Positions 35,257-45,418 are shown, numbered from the stretch's first letter. The stretch: 64,000 nt of DNA from Tahibacter amnicola (GCF_025398735.1 NZ_CP104694.1:857501-921500); one strand, 5' to 3'. A program made the numbers and translations. The notes: a model not told the origin generated them from the sequence alone.

Positions 35257-36568
35257 TCGTCCCGCAGCCTCCGCCGCGACCGCCCTGCCGGCTGTGCCGG
35301 CGCGAGGGCCGTACCCGCTGCACATCGAGACTCCGCTGCTCGAATCCCGCGTCGGCGACCGCCGCGTGCAGCTCAAGCTGGAAAATCTGCAACCGGCCCG
35401 CTCGTTCAAGCTGCGCGGCATCGGCCACCTGTGCCAGCACCACGCCGCCAATGGCATCCGCCGGTTCGTGTGTTCCTCCGCCGGCAACGCCGGCTACGCC
35501 GTGGCCTGGGCCGGCCGGGCGCTTGGGATCCCCGTCACCGTTGTCATCCCCGAAACCACGCCCGACTTCATGCGCCAGCGCATTGCGGCGCTGGGTGCGG
35601 AGGTGCGCTGCGAAGGCCGCGTCTGGGACGAGGCCAATGCCGTGGCGCTCACCCTGGCCCAGGCGCGCGCGACCGCATTCATCCCTCCGTTTGACCACCC
35701 GCTGCTGTGGGCCGGGCACGCGAGCCTGGTGGATGAACTGGCGCGGCAGTGCGATACACCGCCGGATACGATCCTGCTGGCCGTCGGCGGCGGCGGATTG
35801 CTGTTGGGCGTGCTCGAAGGCCTTGATCGGGTCGGTTGGCGCAACACGCGTGTCGTGGCCGTCGAGCCGGAAGGCTCGGCCTCGCTGGCGGCGAGCCTGG
35901 CCCTGGGCCGGGTCGTGGAGGTGCCGGCGCCGCGCAGCCTGGCGACCAGCCTGTGCGTCAAGCGCATCGCGCCGGCGTTGATCGGCGCCTGCAAGCGGCA
36001 CGATGTCGTGCCCGTCACCGTAAGCGATGCCGATGCCGCCATGGCCTGCGTGCACCTGGCTGAAGACCATGGGCAGATGATCGAACCGGCCTGCGGCGCG
36101 GCGTTGGCACCGCTGTACAACCGGCATCCTGCCCTCGACGGCGCCCGGCACGTCGTCGCTGTCGTGTGCGGTGGGCAGGTGGTGACCTTGCGCCAGCTCG
36201 CTGACTGGGGGCGGCCGTCGCCGCCTGAGGCGACGTCATCCGGAAGCCGCGGGTCCGGCTTCCGGCGAAAGGCAAGCGAGCATACACAGCCGTCCGCACC
36301 GTTTCTTCGTCACTGGCAGACGCCGGCGCGAGGGCTTGATTACACTTTGCCGGTTCTGTCTGGGAACCCGGCCATGCTCGCCTCACTTGCTACTGTTTTG
36401 ATTGGCGCGGCCACGGCCGCCGCGGACGACGGGTTTTCCGTCGGTACCTTGCGCTTTGCCCGCTGTGAATTGGCGACGGCTCGCGCGGCGGCCACCAGCG
36501 CGGGCTGGTGCGCCCCTTTGACGTACCGGAGGACCGCGCCACGCCGGGTGGTCGCCGGCTGGCGATGA
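35216..36568 (+). CDS. L-serine/threonine dehydratase, SDS-like, without ACT domain; stop probably lost to a 1-base indel
   Basis: As read, 450 residues. The first 330 are a fold-type II PLP enzyme. The PLP Lys is in RSFKLRGIG near 64-72, then SSAGNAGYA near 85, IPPFDHPLLWAGHASLVDEL near 157-176, GGGGLLLG near 189, EPACGAAL near 289, and VVCGGQ near 317. These match serine dehydratase of the mammalian SDS type rather than IlvA, and there is no ACT domain. At the end of the ilv operon it probably serves as threonine deaminase. The last 120 residues run into the next gene's signal peptide in the same frame. One extra G in the run 36207-36211 would end the protein after ADWGAAVAA at TGA 36226-36228 (337 residues, normal for the family). 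Confidence 0.82.
   Translation: MTAHANVASSYFADRPAASAATALPAVPARGPYPLHIETPLLESRVGDRRVQLKLENLQPARSFKLRGIGHLCQHHAANGIRRFVCSSAGNAGYAVAWAGRALGIPVTVVIPETTPDFMRQRIAALGAEVRCEGRVWDEANAVALTLAQARATAFIPPFDHPLLWAGHASLVDELARQCDTPPDTILLAVGGGGLLLGVLEGLDRVGWRNTRVVAVEPEGSASLAASLALGRVVEVPAPRSLATSLCVKRIAPALIGACKRHDVVPVTVSDADAAMACVHLAEDHGQMIEPACGAALAPLYNRHPALDGARHVVAVVCGGQVVTLRQLADWGRPSPPEATSSGSRGSGFRRKASEHTQPSAPFLRHWQTPARGLDYTLPVLSGNPAMLASLATVLIGAATAAADDGFSVGTLRFARCELATARAAATSAGWCAPLTYRRTAPRRVVAGWR
36216..36265 (+). other. Two tandem hairpins between dehydratase and hydrolase
   Basis: First stem CGTCGCC/GGCGACG (36216-36235), containing the predicted real dehydratase stop TGA 36226-36228. Second stem CCGGAAGCC/GGCTTCCGG (36240-36265). 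Neither has a T run. Their position just at the expected gene end supports the reading that the dehydratase stops here. Confidence 0.55.
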
Positions 36569-37836
36569 AACTGGCCCTGATCCGAAGCACTGCCGCCGAG
36601 GTCCAGGATGATCCGGTGGTCTTCCTGGCGGGAGGCCCGGGGCAGGCGGCGACGCAGTACTACGCCGATGTTGCCGAGTGGCTGGGTTTCGTGCGGCGGT
36701 ACCGGCACATCGTGCTGATGGACCAGCGTGGCACGGGCGCCTCCAATCCGCTGACCTGCGAGGCGGCAGATAACCTCTTCGCCACGCCCGTGACGGATGC
36801 AAACCTCGAACAGTACCAGGCCCAGACGCGCGACTGTGCCAAGGCGTTGGCGGGTCGGGCCGACCCGCGCTTCTACACCACCACGGACGCTGTCGAAGAC
36901 CTCGAAGCGCTGCGGCGGGCGCTGGGCGGGCCGCGGCTCAATCTGGTGGGGGTTTCCTACGGAACACGCGTCGCCCAGCAATACGCGATGCGGTACCCCG
37001 AAGGGGTTCGCAGCCTGGTGCTCGACGGTGTCGTGCCCAACGAGCTCTACGTCGGCTCAGACAACGGTGAAACCTACGATGTGGCGCTCAAGGCGCGCTT
37101 CGCCCAGTGCGCCGACAATCCGGAGTGCAAGGCACGCTTTGGCGATGTGTACGCGTCGATGATCGAGGTTGCCGCGAAGCTGCGCCAGGCGCCGCTATCG
37201 ATCACGTACCGCGACAGCGACAGCTTCCAGATAAAGAACACCGCCTTCGACGTCCACGCCTTTGCGACACTCGTGCACCTCTACGCGTTCTCCGCGGAGA
37301 CAGCCGCGCTGCTGCCGCTGCTGATTCACGACATCGGCGCGGGCGACGCAGGACCGGCGATGAGCCAGCTCGACATGGCGGGCAAGAACCTGGTGCGCGG
37401 CATGACGCCCGGCATGCGCATGTCTGTCCTGTGCACCGAAGATTTGCTGGATGAATCGCGCAAACCCGGCTACCAGTCGCCACTGACGCAGGAGGATTAC
37501 GACCACTGGCGCGGCCTCTGCAGCGCCTGGCCGAAGGCCGAAATGCCGGCGGATTTTCATCAACCGATGCGCAGCAACGTGCCAGCCTTGCTGCTCTCGG
37601 GCGAATTCGACCCGGCAACGCCGGCGCGCTACGCCGAGCAGGTGCTCGCCGGTTTGCCGCGCGGCCGTCACCTGGTGGCAGGCGGGCAGGGCCACAACGT
37701 GATCGGACGCGGCTGCATTCCCAAGTTGGTCGGGCGTTTCATCGACAAGCTGGAGCCCGAAACGCTGGATGCGGGCTGCATCGCCGATATCGGTCCACCC
37801 CCGTTCTACCTCGACGACAACGGAGCGTCGCCATGA
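36374..37836 (+). pseudogene. Alpha/beta hydrolase (TAP-like peptidase family), frame disrupted at 36514-36520
   Basis: Two adjacent frames make one family member. Frame 1 (ATG 36374) gives a Sec signal peptide ending ATAAA and a mature start to GWCAPL. Frame 2 (from 36508 to stop 37836) carries the rest: DVPEDRATPGGRRL, oxyanion GGPGQ, nucleophile GVSYG near 36950, Asp in SGEFDPATP and His in QGHNV. Together they give a secreted serine hydrolase of about 486 residues related to tripeptidyl/prolyl aminopeptidases. The junction C-CCT-TTG (36514-36520) fits the -1 slippery pattern X-XXY-YYZ, and a -1 slip would read APL-DVPEDRA. A missing C in the run 36513-36516 is the simpler explanation. Overlaps natA by four bases. 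Confidence 0.8.
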
Positions 37837-38567
37837 TCGAAGTGACTGACCTCCACAAGGCCTTCGGCACGGTCAAGGCCGTCGACGGGGTGAGCTTCGT
37901 CGCCAAGGATGGCGAGATCACCGGCCTGCTCGGTCCCAACGGGGCGGGCAAGACGACGACGCTGCGCATGCTCTACACGCTGATGACACCCGATCGCGGC
38001 CAGGTCCGCGTGGATGGGCTCGACGTGGCCACGCATGCGGATGCCGTCCGCCGGCGCCTGGGTGTGCTGCCGGATGCGCGCGGTCTGTACAAGCGCCTGA
38101 CCTCGCGCGAGAACATCGAATACTTCGCCCGCCTGCAGGGACTGGACGAAGCGACCATTGCACAGCGCTGCGCCGCGCTCTTCGATGCGCTGGACATGCG
38201 TGATATTGCCGATCGCCGGACCGAAGGCTTTTCGCAGGGGCAGCGCGTCAAGACGGCTATCGCGCGCGCGCTGGTGCATGATCCGCGCAACGTGATCCTG
38301 GATGAACCCACCAATGGCCTGGATGTCATGGCCACGCGGGCGATGCGCACCTTTCTGGCGCGTTTGCGCGGCGAAAACCGGTGCGTGTTGTTCTCCAGCC
38401 ACATCATGCAGGAGGTCGCCGCGCTGTGTGACCGCATCGTCGTGATCGCCGATGGCAAAGTCGTGGCCGCCGGCACGGCCGACGAGCTGCGTGCGCAGAC
38501 CGGAAAGGACAACCTCGAAGATGCCTTCGTGCGCATCATCGGATCGGACGAAGGACTCGCCGCATGA
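37833..38567 (+). CDS. natA: ABC transporter ATP-binding protein (NatA-like)
   Basis: A 244-residue ATPase. Walker A GPNGAGKTTTLRML is near 34-47, a degenerate signature FSQGQRVK (usually LSGGQ) near 131, and Walker B VILDEPTNGLDV near 151. It pairs with the NatB permease encoded next, overlapping by four bases (38564-38567). NatAB of Bacillus exports sodium; the substrate here is inferred only from similarity. Confidence 0.88.
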   Translation: MIEVTDLHKAFGTVKAVDGVSFVAKDGEITGLLGPNGAGKTTTLRMLYTLMTPDRGQVRVDGLDVATHADAVRRRLGVLPDARGLYKRLTSRENIEYFARLQGLDEATIAQRCAALFDALDMRDIADRRTEGFSQGQRVKTAIARALVHDPRNVILDEPTNGLDVMATRAMRTFLARLRGENRCVLFSSHIMQEVAALCDRIVVIADGKVVAAGTADELRAQTGKDNLEDAFVRIIGSDEGLAA

Positions 38568-39739
38568 AAACCATCCTGGTGGTATTTCTGAAAGAAGTGC
38601 TGGAAAACCTGCGCGACCGCCGTACCGTGCTCAACGCGCTGGTGTTCGTTCCTTTGCTTTCGCCGCTGGTGTTCATGGCGATCGTCAAGATCGAGCTGAC
38701 GCGGCGCCTGGACCAGGGCGAGAAGACGCTGGAAGTCTCCGTCATCGGCGCAGAGAACGCGCCAAACCTCGTGGGATTTCTCAAGCAGCAGGGCCTGCGC
38801 ATCAAGCCGCCGGTCGCGGATCCGGAGGCGGCCGTGCGCCAGCGCGATGAAGATGTCGTCGTGCGGATTCCGGCCTCGTATGCGCCATCGTGGAAGGAGG
38901 GTGCGCCGGCCCAGGTGGACCTGGTCTTTGACGCCTCGCAGCGCGATGCAATGACGTCGGTCGAGCGCATGCGTGCCTTGCTGCAGGCCTATTCGGGGCA
39001 GCACGCGGCCGTGCGGTTGCTTGTCCGCGGCATCAATCCGACGATCGCCACGCCGGTTGTTGTCGCCTCGCGCGATGTGTCGACACCGCAAAGCCGCGGC
39101 GAAGGCATCTTCGGCATGCTGCCTTACCTGCTGGTCGTGGCGAGCTTCGTCGGGGGCATGTACCTGGCGATCGACACCACCGCCGGCGAACGCGAGCGAC
39201 AGTCGCTCGAGCCCTTGCTGGCGAACCCGGTACCGCGCTCGTCGATCCTGGCCGGAAAACTGGCGGCTACCGTGGCATTCGCGTTTGCCAGCCTGACGTT
39301 GACCGTCATCGGCTTCGGTCTGGCCGGCCTCATGGTGCCTTCGGAAGCGATCGGCGTGCACCTGAATTTCGGGCCCTCGTTCGTGTTTACGGTGCTGCTC
39401 GCCATGGTGCCGCTGGTGTTGCTGGCGTCGTGCCTGCAGACCCTGGTTGCCGCGTTCGCCAAGAGCTACCGCGAAGCGCAGACCTACCTCACCCTGCTGA
39501 TGCTCATTCCCACGCTCAACGCCATGCTGCTGGTGATCACGCCATCCAAGGCGGTGTGGTGGATGTACGCGGTGCCACTGCTGGGCCAGCACCACATCGT
39601 CACGCACCTGGTGCGTGGCGAGAGCGTGACCGCCGCTCAACTGGGGCTGTGTCTTGCTGGCGGCATGGCCGCGGCGCTCGTGTGCTGGCTGGTGACGGAA
39701 CGCGTCTATCAATCGGAAAAACTTGCGGTTTCTGCCTGA
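38564..39739 (+). CDS. natB: ABC-2 type permease (NatB-like)
   Basis: A 391-residue membrane protein. A first membrane segment near 22-40 is followed by an extracytoplasmic domain of about 120 residues and then five or six membrane segments from about 185. LLANPVPRSSILAGKLAATV near 222-241 is the ABC-2 coupling region. It forms an exporter with NatA. No intrinsic terminator with a T run follows in the 210 bp before the next gene. Confidence 0.88.
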   Translation: MKTILVVFLKEVLENLRDRRTVLNALVFVPLLSPLVFMAIVKIELTRRLDQGEKTLEVSVIGAENAPNLVGFLKQQGLRIKPPVADPEAAVRQRDEDVVVRIPASYAPSWKEGAPAQVDLVFDASQRDAMTSVERMRALLQAYSGQHAAVRLLVRGINPTIATPVVVASRDVSTPQSRGEGIFGMLPYLLVVASFVGGMYLAIDTTAGERERQSLEPLLANPVPRSSILAGKLAATVAFAFASLTLTVIGFGLAGLMVPSEAIGVHLNFGPSFVFTVLLAMVPLVLLASCLQTLVAAFAKSYREAQTYLTLLMLIPTLNAMLLVITPSKAVWWMYAVPLLGQHHIVTHLVRGESVTAAQLGLCLAGGMAAALVCWLVTERVYQSEKLAVSA

Positions 39740-39949
39740 ACGGGCGCCCGGCCACCGCTGGCCGAACGGCCCGGACGGTGTTGTCCGGTCGGCGTCGTCG
39801 GCAGGCGACGCGTAGGGGTTTTCGCGTGACCGTCCGTTTACTCCAGCGCGGCTGCTGTTGTCGGAACGATCTGTCGCATGGCGTCAATCACGCGTCATGC
39901 AATGGTGCAGGCCTCGTGCTGCCGTGCAATTTCCAAGAGGAACAATAAA

Positions 39950-41491
39950 ATGAAAATGTGGATCCGTTCGGTCTGCGCCGTGGGCGTGGCTGCAGGTATG
40001 GCGGGTGCGGCCGATGCGGTCGTGCTTGCGCCGCGTGGCACCGGACAAGTGTTGATCTATCCATACTTTTCCGCCAATGCGGGCAATTCGACCGTCCTTT
40101 CGGTCGTCAACAATGACAATCGTCCCAAGGCGCTGCTGGTCCGGGTGGCGGAGGGCAAGACCGGAAACACACTGCGTGCGTTCAACCTGTACCTGGCGGC
40201 GCGCGACGCCTGGACGGCAGCCATCGTCAAGTATGGCAGCGGCGACCTTGCCGCGCTGATCACGAACGATGATTCCTGCACCGTGCCGGCCATTCATCGC
40301 AGCACGACGTTGCCGCAGCTGCCGGACGGGCGCCGCTACGTGCCCTTGCCCATACCGGTCGGTGACGGGGGCGGCTCGGATTCTGCGCGTTCGCGCGAAG
40401 GATTTGTGGAAATCATCGAAATGGCGACCGTCGCTGACGGCACGCCGGTCCAGCGCGACATCGACTCGACGAGTGCCGACACGGTGCCGCTGTGCAACGA
40501 AGTCGTGTCGGCGTGGGGGACGTCAGGCTACTGGCGAACCGAGCCCAAGCGGCACCTGGCAAATCCGACCGGCGGACTGAGCGGCGAAGCCTGGATCGTC
40601 AATCCGGCTGCCGGCACGTTGTTCTCGACCCGTGCGACGGCCCTGGACGATTTCCGTACCGATCCTGCGGATGCGCCGCGCGGCAAGCTCTCGTCGGTTG
40701 TGATCCACCACCTGGGTGTCGATACGCCGGAGCACCCGACGCTGGCCGACGCGCTGAACGATCCGATCAACAAGACGGCGCGCGCGACGGTCGCGATTGA
40801 CGGTGGCACAGTGATCGCCACCTATCCTGCCGAGCGCCAGGGCATAGACGCCGTGTCAGCGGTACTGATGTCGACCACCGTATCGGGTGAGTACGACATC
40901 CAGCCCGAAGCGGGCGCCACGACCTCGTATCTGCTCAACTTTCCCACGCGGCGTTTCTATACGGACCGCGCCTTGGCCGGAATGCCGGCGATGGCGATCC
41001 GTCCGTTCCGTGAATTCTTTAACGGCGGCAATTCGGCGCAGCAGACGATGGTGATCGACTACACGATCTATGACCGGACATCGATGATGTACTCGTCATT
41101 GATTCCGCCGGACGGCTGCGGGTTTCTCTGCCCGCCAGATGAATCCGTACTCGAAACCGGCACGACGGTCCAGGTGATCAGTCCGGTCGTCGCGGGTGAT
41201 CCGCTGCTTGGTTCGAACCTGCGTGGTTCGCTGACGGATACCCAGCAGAATCTGGACCGCATATTCCGAACCGGTACGGTAGAGCTGGCCTTCAATGAGT
41301 GGAGTGGCGCGGAATTGCGTCCCTCCAACGAAGGCTATCGTTTCATCGGCTTGCCGGTGATCGGCACGCGCATGGTGAGCTACATCAACAGCAACGTGAC
41401 GCCGGGCGTGATCGCCAACTACACCGGCGCGACGCCGATGACCAGCACGCTGCAGTGCCTGGCTGTCTCGGCGAAATCCTGTCTGCCCTGA
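39950..41491 (+). CDS. Secreted protein of unknown function
   Basis: A 513-residue protein with a clear Sec signal peptide (MKMWIRSVCAVGVAAGMAGA, cleaved near residue 23). The mature part begins VVLAPRGTGQVLIYPYFSANAGNS and is beta-rich with two cysteines pairs (SCTVPA and PLCNEV; GCGFLCPP near 385). I recognise no domain. ATG 39950 has AGAGGA 8 bases upstream, and GC-poor AATAAA just before the start. It is probably monocistronic and converges on the histidine kinase gene. Confidence 0.72.
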   Translation: MKMWIRSVCAVGVAAGMAGAADAVVLAPRGTGQVLIYPYFSANAGNSTVLSVVNNDNRPKALLVRVAEGKTGNTLRAFNLYLAARDAWTAAIVKYGSGDLAALITNDDSCTVPAIHRSTTLPQLPDGRRYVPLPIPVGDGGGSDSARSREGFVEIIEMATVADGTPVQRDIDSTSADTVPLCNEVVSAWGTSGYWRTEPKRHLANPTGGLSGEAWIVNPAAGTLFSTRATALDDFRTDPADAPRGKLSSVVIHHLGVDTPEHPTLADALNDPINKTARATVAIDGGTVIATYPAERQGIDAVSAVLMSTTVSGEYDIQPEAGATTSYLLNFPTRRFYTDRALAGMPAMAIRPFREFFNGGNSAQQTMVIDYTIYDRTSMMYSSLIPPDGCGFLCPPDESVLETGTTVQVISPVVAGDPLLGSNLRGSLTDTQQNLDRIFRTGTVELAFNEWSGAELRPSNEGYRFIGLPVIGTRMVSYINSNVTPGVIANYTGATPMTSTLQCLAVSAKSCLP

Positions 41492-41654
41492 ACAGACGCG
41501 CACGGCGGCGCTGATCGATGATCATCGCCGCTGCCGGTTTGCGAAAGGGAAGCGTGATGCGGAACAGCGCGCGTGCGCACCCGCCGGCCGTGTCTTCGTA
41601 GGGTGGGCGGGCCGGCACTCCTCAGTGGGGGCGTACGTGCGCTGGCCGCAGCTT

Positions 41655-42959
41655 CTAATAGCGCGATGTCCGCGCCCGGTCGCGGTCGCTGTAGAGCAAT
41701 TCGGCGACCGTGCCGCCTTCCTCGCGCGATGCCAGGCTCACCTGCCAGCCATACAGATCGCAGAGGCGCTTGACGATCGCCAGGCCAAGCCCCGCTCCCT
41801 TGCCGGTTTCCACGCCGCGCACGCCGCGGGCGAACAGCTGCTCGGGAGGCACGGAAAGCCCTGGCCCTGAATCCTCCACGCGCACGCCATCGGCGGTGAT
41901 GCGCACCGTGATCGTTCCGGTCTGGGTGTAGCGGCAGGCGTTGCCGATCAGGTTGTTGAGTGCCACGGACAGAACCGTTGCCGGCATGAAGACATCGGGC
42001 TGTGCGTCTTCGATCAGGAGCATCTCGACCGGCTTGTTGCTCAGGGTTTCGCGATGAATCTCCACGACCTGGCGTGCGACCTGCGTGACGTTGGTCAGCA
42101 CGCCATTGTCTGGCGGCGCGCGTTCGCTGCGCGACAGGAGCAGCAGCGTCTCGGTCAGTTCGGTGCACTGGGAGACGGCGCGGCGGATGCGCAGGAGGCG
42201 TTCGCGCGACTTGGGTGTCAGCTCCGGTGCGCCGAGCATGAGTTCGGCCGTGCTGGAGATGATCGTCAGCGGCGTGCGCAGCTCGTGGCTGACATCGGCA
42301 TTGAAGGCCTTGTCGCGCTCGGTCAGCTGGGTCAGGCGCGTGGCGTAGCTGTCCAGCGCGGTGGCCAGTTCGCCTACCTCGTCGTCGGCGAAGGACGGCG
42401 CCAGCGGTTCGTTCTTCTCCGAATGCGCGCCGCGCAGGCGCTGCGCCAGTTCCAGCACGGGGCTGATCACGCGCGAGGCCGACGACGCGCCAATGGCGAA
42501 CGACAGGATGGTGAAGAGCACGACCGATAGCAACAGGATGGCGTTGATGCGGCGGGAGGTCAGCTCCTCGCGCGACGCGTCGTAGCGGATGAACCCGAGG
42601 ATGTCATCGCTGCGCCGCACGGCCAGCTTGTAGTGCGTGGCCTTGCCGTCTGGCGAGGTCTCGGAGATATCGTGCACGCCGGTGGGTAGCTTCTGCCACG
42701 CCAGCGGAATCTTGTAGCTGGTGCGCTGGCTGAAGGTCCAGGCCTCCAGGATGGAGGTGCCCGGCAGGCGCGACGGATCGGTGCGCACCTGGTCGACCAT
42801 GGAATCGACGTCGCGGCGCAGCTGGTCGTTGACCAGTGCGTTCTCGGTCGCGCGCCGGGTATAGAGCGCAGACAACGCAAAAAGGCTTGAAAGTGCAAAA
42901 CCGAAAAACGTGAACGACAGGATGATGCGAGTCCGAAGCCGCCTTTTTCCGCTGTTCAT
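41655..42959 (-). CDS. Sensor histidine kinase, orphan
   Basis: A 434-residue kinase. Membrane segments at about 12-32 and 139-157 flank a periplasmic domain of about 105 residues, then a HAMP linker (to about 212). The phosphoacceptor is H225 in SHELRTP. The ATPase domain has ALNNLIGNACRYT, VEDSGPGL and GAGLGLAIVKRL. No response regulator gene is next to it, so its partner must be elsewhere. ATG 42959 is chosen because the membrane segment starts 12 residues later. Confidence 0.9.
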   Translation of the reverse strand: MNSGKRRLRTRIILSFTFFGFALSSLFALSALYTRRATENALVNDQLRRDVDSMVDQVRTDPSRLPGTSILEAWTFSQRTSYKIPLAWQKLPTGVHDISETSPDGKATHYKLAVRRSDDILGFIRYDASREELTSRRINAILLLSVVLFTILSFAIGASSASRVISPVLELAQRLRGAHSEKNEPLAPSFADDEVGELATALDSYATRLTQLTERDKAFNADVSHELRTPLTIISSTAELMLGAPELTPKSRERLLRIRRAVSQCTELTETLLLLSRSERAPPDNGVLTNVTQVARQVVEIHRETLSNKPVEMLLIEDAQPDVFMPATVLSVALNNLIGNACRYTQTGTITVRITADGVRVEDSGPGLSVPPEQLFARGVRGVETGKGAGLGLAIVKRLCDLYGWQVSLASREEGGTVAELLYSDRDRARTSRY

Positions 42960-43099
42960 ACTGTCGTGTACCGTCTCAAGTCGCCCGACGCCCGGACACC
43001 CCGCCCGGGAGCCGCAAGCGTACACCCGGGATTCCGCGTCGATCCACGCAGTGATGCCGCGGGCGCAGGACAGTACCGCAACCGGCCAACCGGATTGTC

Positions 43100-43166
43100 A
43101 GCCGGACGTTAAGCCCCGGGCTGCCCCGGGGGCAGCGGCGGCGCCCGGGGGCGGCCCCGGGGTGAG
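43100..43166. repeat. G/C-only inverted repeats after purH
   Basis: Several overlapping CCCCGGG/CCCGGGG arms (for example GCCCCGGG with CCCCGGGGGC and CCCGGGGGC with GCCCCGGGG). They lie just beyond the purH stop on the minus strand and could form a terminator-like structure, but there is no T run. Confidence 0.45.
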
Positions 43167-43169
43167 GCG

Positions 43170-44756
43170 TCAGTGGCGGAAGTGGCGCACGCCCGTGAAC
43201 ACCATGGCCATGTCGTTCTCGTCGGCTGCGGCGATGACTTCCTCGTCGCGCATCGAGCCGCCCGGCTGGATCACCGCACGGATGCCGGCCTGCGCGGCCG
43301 TGTCGATGCCGTCGCGGAACGGGAAGAAGGCGTCGGAGGCCATTACGCTGCCCTTGACGGCCAGGCCTGCTTCCTCGGCTTTCATGCTGGCGATCCGCGC
43401 GCTGATGACCCGGCTCATCTGGCCGGCACCCACGCCGATGGTCTGGCCGCCGCGCGCGAAGACGATGGCGTTGGATTTGACATACATCGCCACGTGCCAG
43501 GCGAACAGCAGGTCGCGCAGCTCGTCGGCGGTGGGAATGCGCTTGGAGACGACCTGGAGGTCCGACAGCAGCAGGGTGTCGCGGTCGGCATCCTGCACCA
43601 GTACGCCGCCGGCAATGCGCTTGATGTCCAGGCTCTGCGGCGCGTGTTCCGGCCAGTGGCCGGTGGCCAGCACGCGCACATTCGGCTTTTTCGCAAACGC
43701 TGCCAACGCCGCTTCGTCCACTTCCGGTGCAATCACCACCTCGACGAACTGGCGATCCAGGATGGCGCGCGCGGTGACCACATCGAGCGACCGGTTGAAG
43801 GCGATGATGCCGCCGAAAGCCGACGTCGGGTCGCAGCTGTAGGCCCGCTCGTAGGCCAGCATCGGGGTTTCGCCCAGCGCCACGCCGCAGGGGTTGGCGT
43901 GCTTGACGATGACGCAGGCGGGTGCGCTGCCGAAGGCCTTGACGCATTCAAGCGCCGCATCGGCATCGGCGATGTTGTTGAACGACAGTTCCTTGCCGGC
44001 GAGCACGCGGGCGGTCGCCACGATGCCGGGCGAGGCATCCGATTCCACATACAAGGCGGCGGACTGGTGCGGGTTCTCGCCGTAGCGCAGCGTCTGCGCA
44101 CGACGGTAGGCCAGGTGCAGGCTGGGCGGGAAGTTGTCTTCGCGCTCGCCGGTGCGGGCACCGAGCCAGTTCGCGATCAGGCCGTCATAGCGCGCCGTGT
44201 GCGCGTAGGTCTTGGCGGCGAGGCGGCGGCGCAGGTCCAGCGTGGTGCCCTGGGCGCTGTGCAGACCCTGGAGCAGCTCGGCGTAGTCGGTCGGGTCGGT
44301 GAGCACGGCGACGTGTTCGTGATTCTTCGCGGCGGCGCGCAGCATGGCCGGTCCGCCGATGTCGATGTTCTCGATGCCCTCGTCCAGCGTGCAGTCGGGC
44401 CGGCTGGTGGCTTGTTCAAAGGGATAAAGATTGACAACGAGCAGGTCGATCGGCGCGATGCCGTGCTGCGCCATGACCTGGTCGTCGATGCCGCGACGGC
44501 CGAGCAGGCCGCCGTGGATTTTCGGGTGCAATGTCTTGACGCGGCCGTCCATGATCTCGGGGAAACCCGTGACGGCGCTGACGTCGGTCACCGGAATCCC
44601 GGCCTCGCGCAGGGCGCGCGCCGTGCCGCCGGTGGATAGCAGACTGATACCCAGCGCGTCCAGGCCGCGAGCGAGGTCGATGAGGCCGGTCTTGTCCGAT
44701 ACGCTCAGGAGCGCGCGTCGGACGGGAACGAGGGTTGCGTCAAACATGGGCGACAT
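43170..44756 (-). CDS. purH: Bifunctional AICAR formyltransferase/IMP cyclohydrolase
   Basis: A 528-residue PurH performing the last two steps of de novo IMP synthesis. The N-terminal cyclohydrolase domain contains [32 protein letters not shown] and NLYPFE. The C-terminal transformylase domain has [21 protein letters not shown] and, near the end, AFFPFRDG and IQPGGS. The likely start is ATG 44756 or 44747 (MFDATLVP). A TATACT at 44777-44782 on the minus strand is a good -10, with start near 44770, so the more distant GTG 44774 is excluded. Confidence 0.95.
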   Translation of the reverse strand: MSPMFDATLVPVRRALLSVSDKTGLIDLARGLDALGISLLSTGGTARALREAGIPVTDVSAVTGFPEIMDGRVKTLHPKIHGGLLGRRGIDDQVMAQHGIAPIDLLVVNLYPFEQATSRPDCTLDEGIENIDIGGPAMLRAAAKNHEHVAVLTDPTDYAELLQGLHSAQGTTLDLRRRLAAKTYAHTARYDGLIANWLGARTGEREDNFPPSLHLAYRRAQTLRYGENPHQSAALYVESDASPGIVATARVLAGKELSFNNIADADAALECVKAFGSAPACVIVKHANPCGVALGETPMLAYERAYSCDPTSAFGGIIAFNRSLDVVTARAILDRQFVEVVIAPEVDEAALAAFAKKPNVRVLATGHWPEHAPQSLDIKRIAGGVLVQDADRDTLLLSDLQVVSKRIPTADELRDLLFAWHVAMYVKSNAIVFARGGQTIGVGAGQMSRVISARIASMKAEEAGLAVKGSVMASDAFFPFRDGIDTAAQAGIRAVIQPGGSMRDEEVIAAADENDMAMVFTGVRHFRH

Positions 44757-44931
44757 CGCTGCAAAAGGGGGCACGCAGTATAGCGGTCGCCGCCCCGTTC
44801 AGTCTTTGCGAATGCCGGCTGCTGCCGGGCCGGGAAGCGCATAAGCGCTTGTTCGGCAAATGGTATATGCGAAAAGAGATATATGCGCGCCGCGTTTGAA
44901 ACGCCGCAGCGGCAGTCATGCGTCGACCGGG

Positions 44932-45210
44932 TTACAGCAGGCCGTGCTGGGCGAGCTTCTTGCGCAACGTGGCGCGGTTGATGCCCAGTGCCAACGCCGC
45001 CTTGCTCTGGTTGTCACCGTGCCAGGCCATGACTTCCCGCAGCATCGGGCCTTCGACTTCCTGCATGACAAGGTCATACAGGCCTTCGGCCTGGTGCGTG
45101 TCAAGGTCGGTAAGGTAACGACGCACCGCACGCGCAACACAATCGCGCAACGCGGGTTGCAGTAGAGCGTCGTTGACCTGTTCGGCGCGAAGGGCGGTTA
45201 CGGCATTCAC
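44932..45210 (-). CDS. fis: DNA-binding protein Fis
   Basis: A 92-residue nucleoid protein, slightly shorter than E. coli Fis (98). The C-terminal helix-turn-helix NQSKAALALGINRATLRKKLAQHGLL is essentially identical to the family pattern. Fis bends DNA and controls rRNA, supercoiling and growth-phase genes. Downstream is purH, upstream the DUF3426 gene; 208 bp precede fis. In many gammaproteobacteria dusB lies immediately before fis, but it is absent here. Confidence 0.97.
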   Translation of the reverse strand: MNAVTALRAEQVNDALLQPALRDCVARAVRRYLTDLDTHQAEGLYDLVMQEVEGPMLREVMAWHGDNQSKAALALGINRATLRKKLAQHGLL

Positions 45211-45418
45211 GGTGACGGGAAACCTGGGTTCGTTTCTTCCATGACCGTCGGAAGCGAACGCCGACGGGGTCGGGATGTTAGCGCGAGATCGTCAACTTGG
45301 TAAGTGCCAGCTGTCGTCGAAACGAAAAACATCTCAGTGTGACAGCCGATGGATCGGAACATGGACATGACCAGTCCTTTGTGACAACCGCGCGATACGC
45401 GCGCACCGCACATGACGA

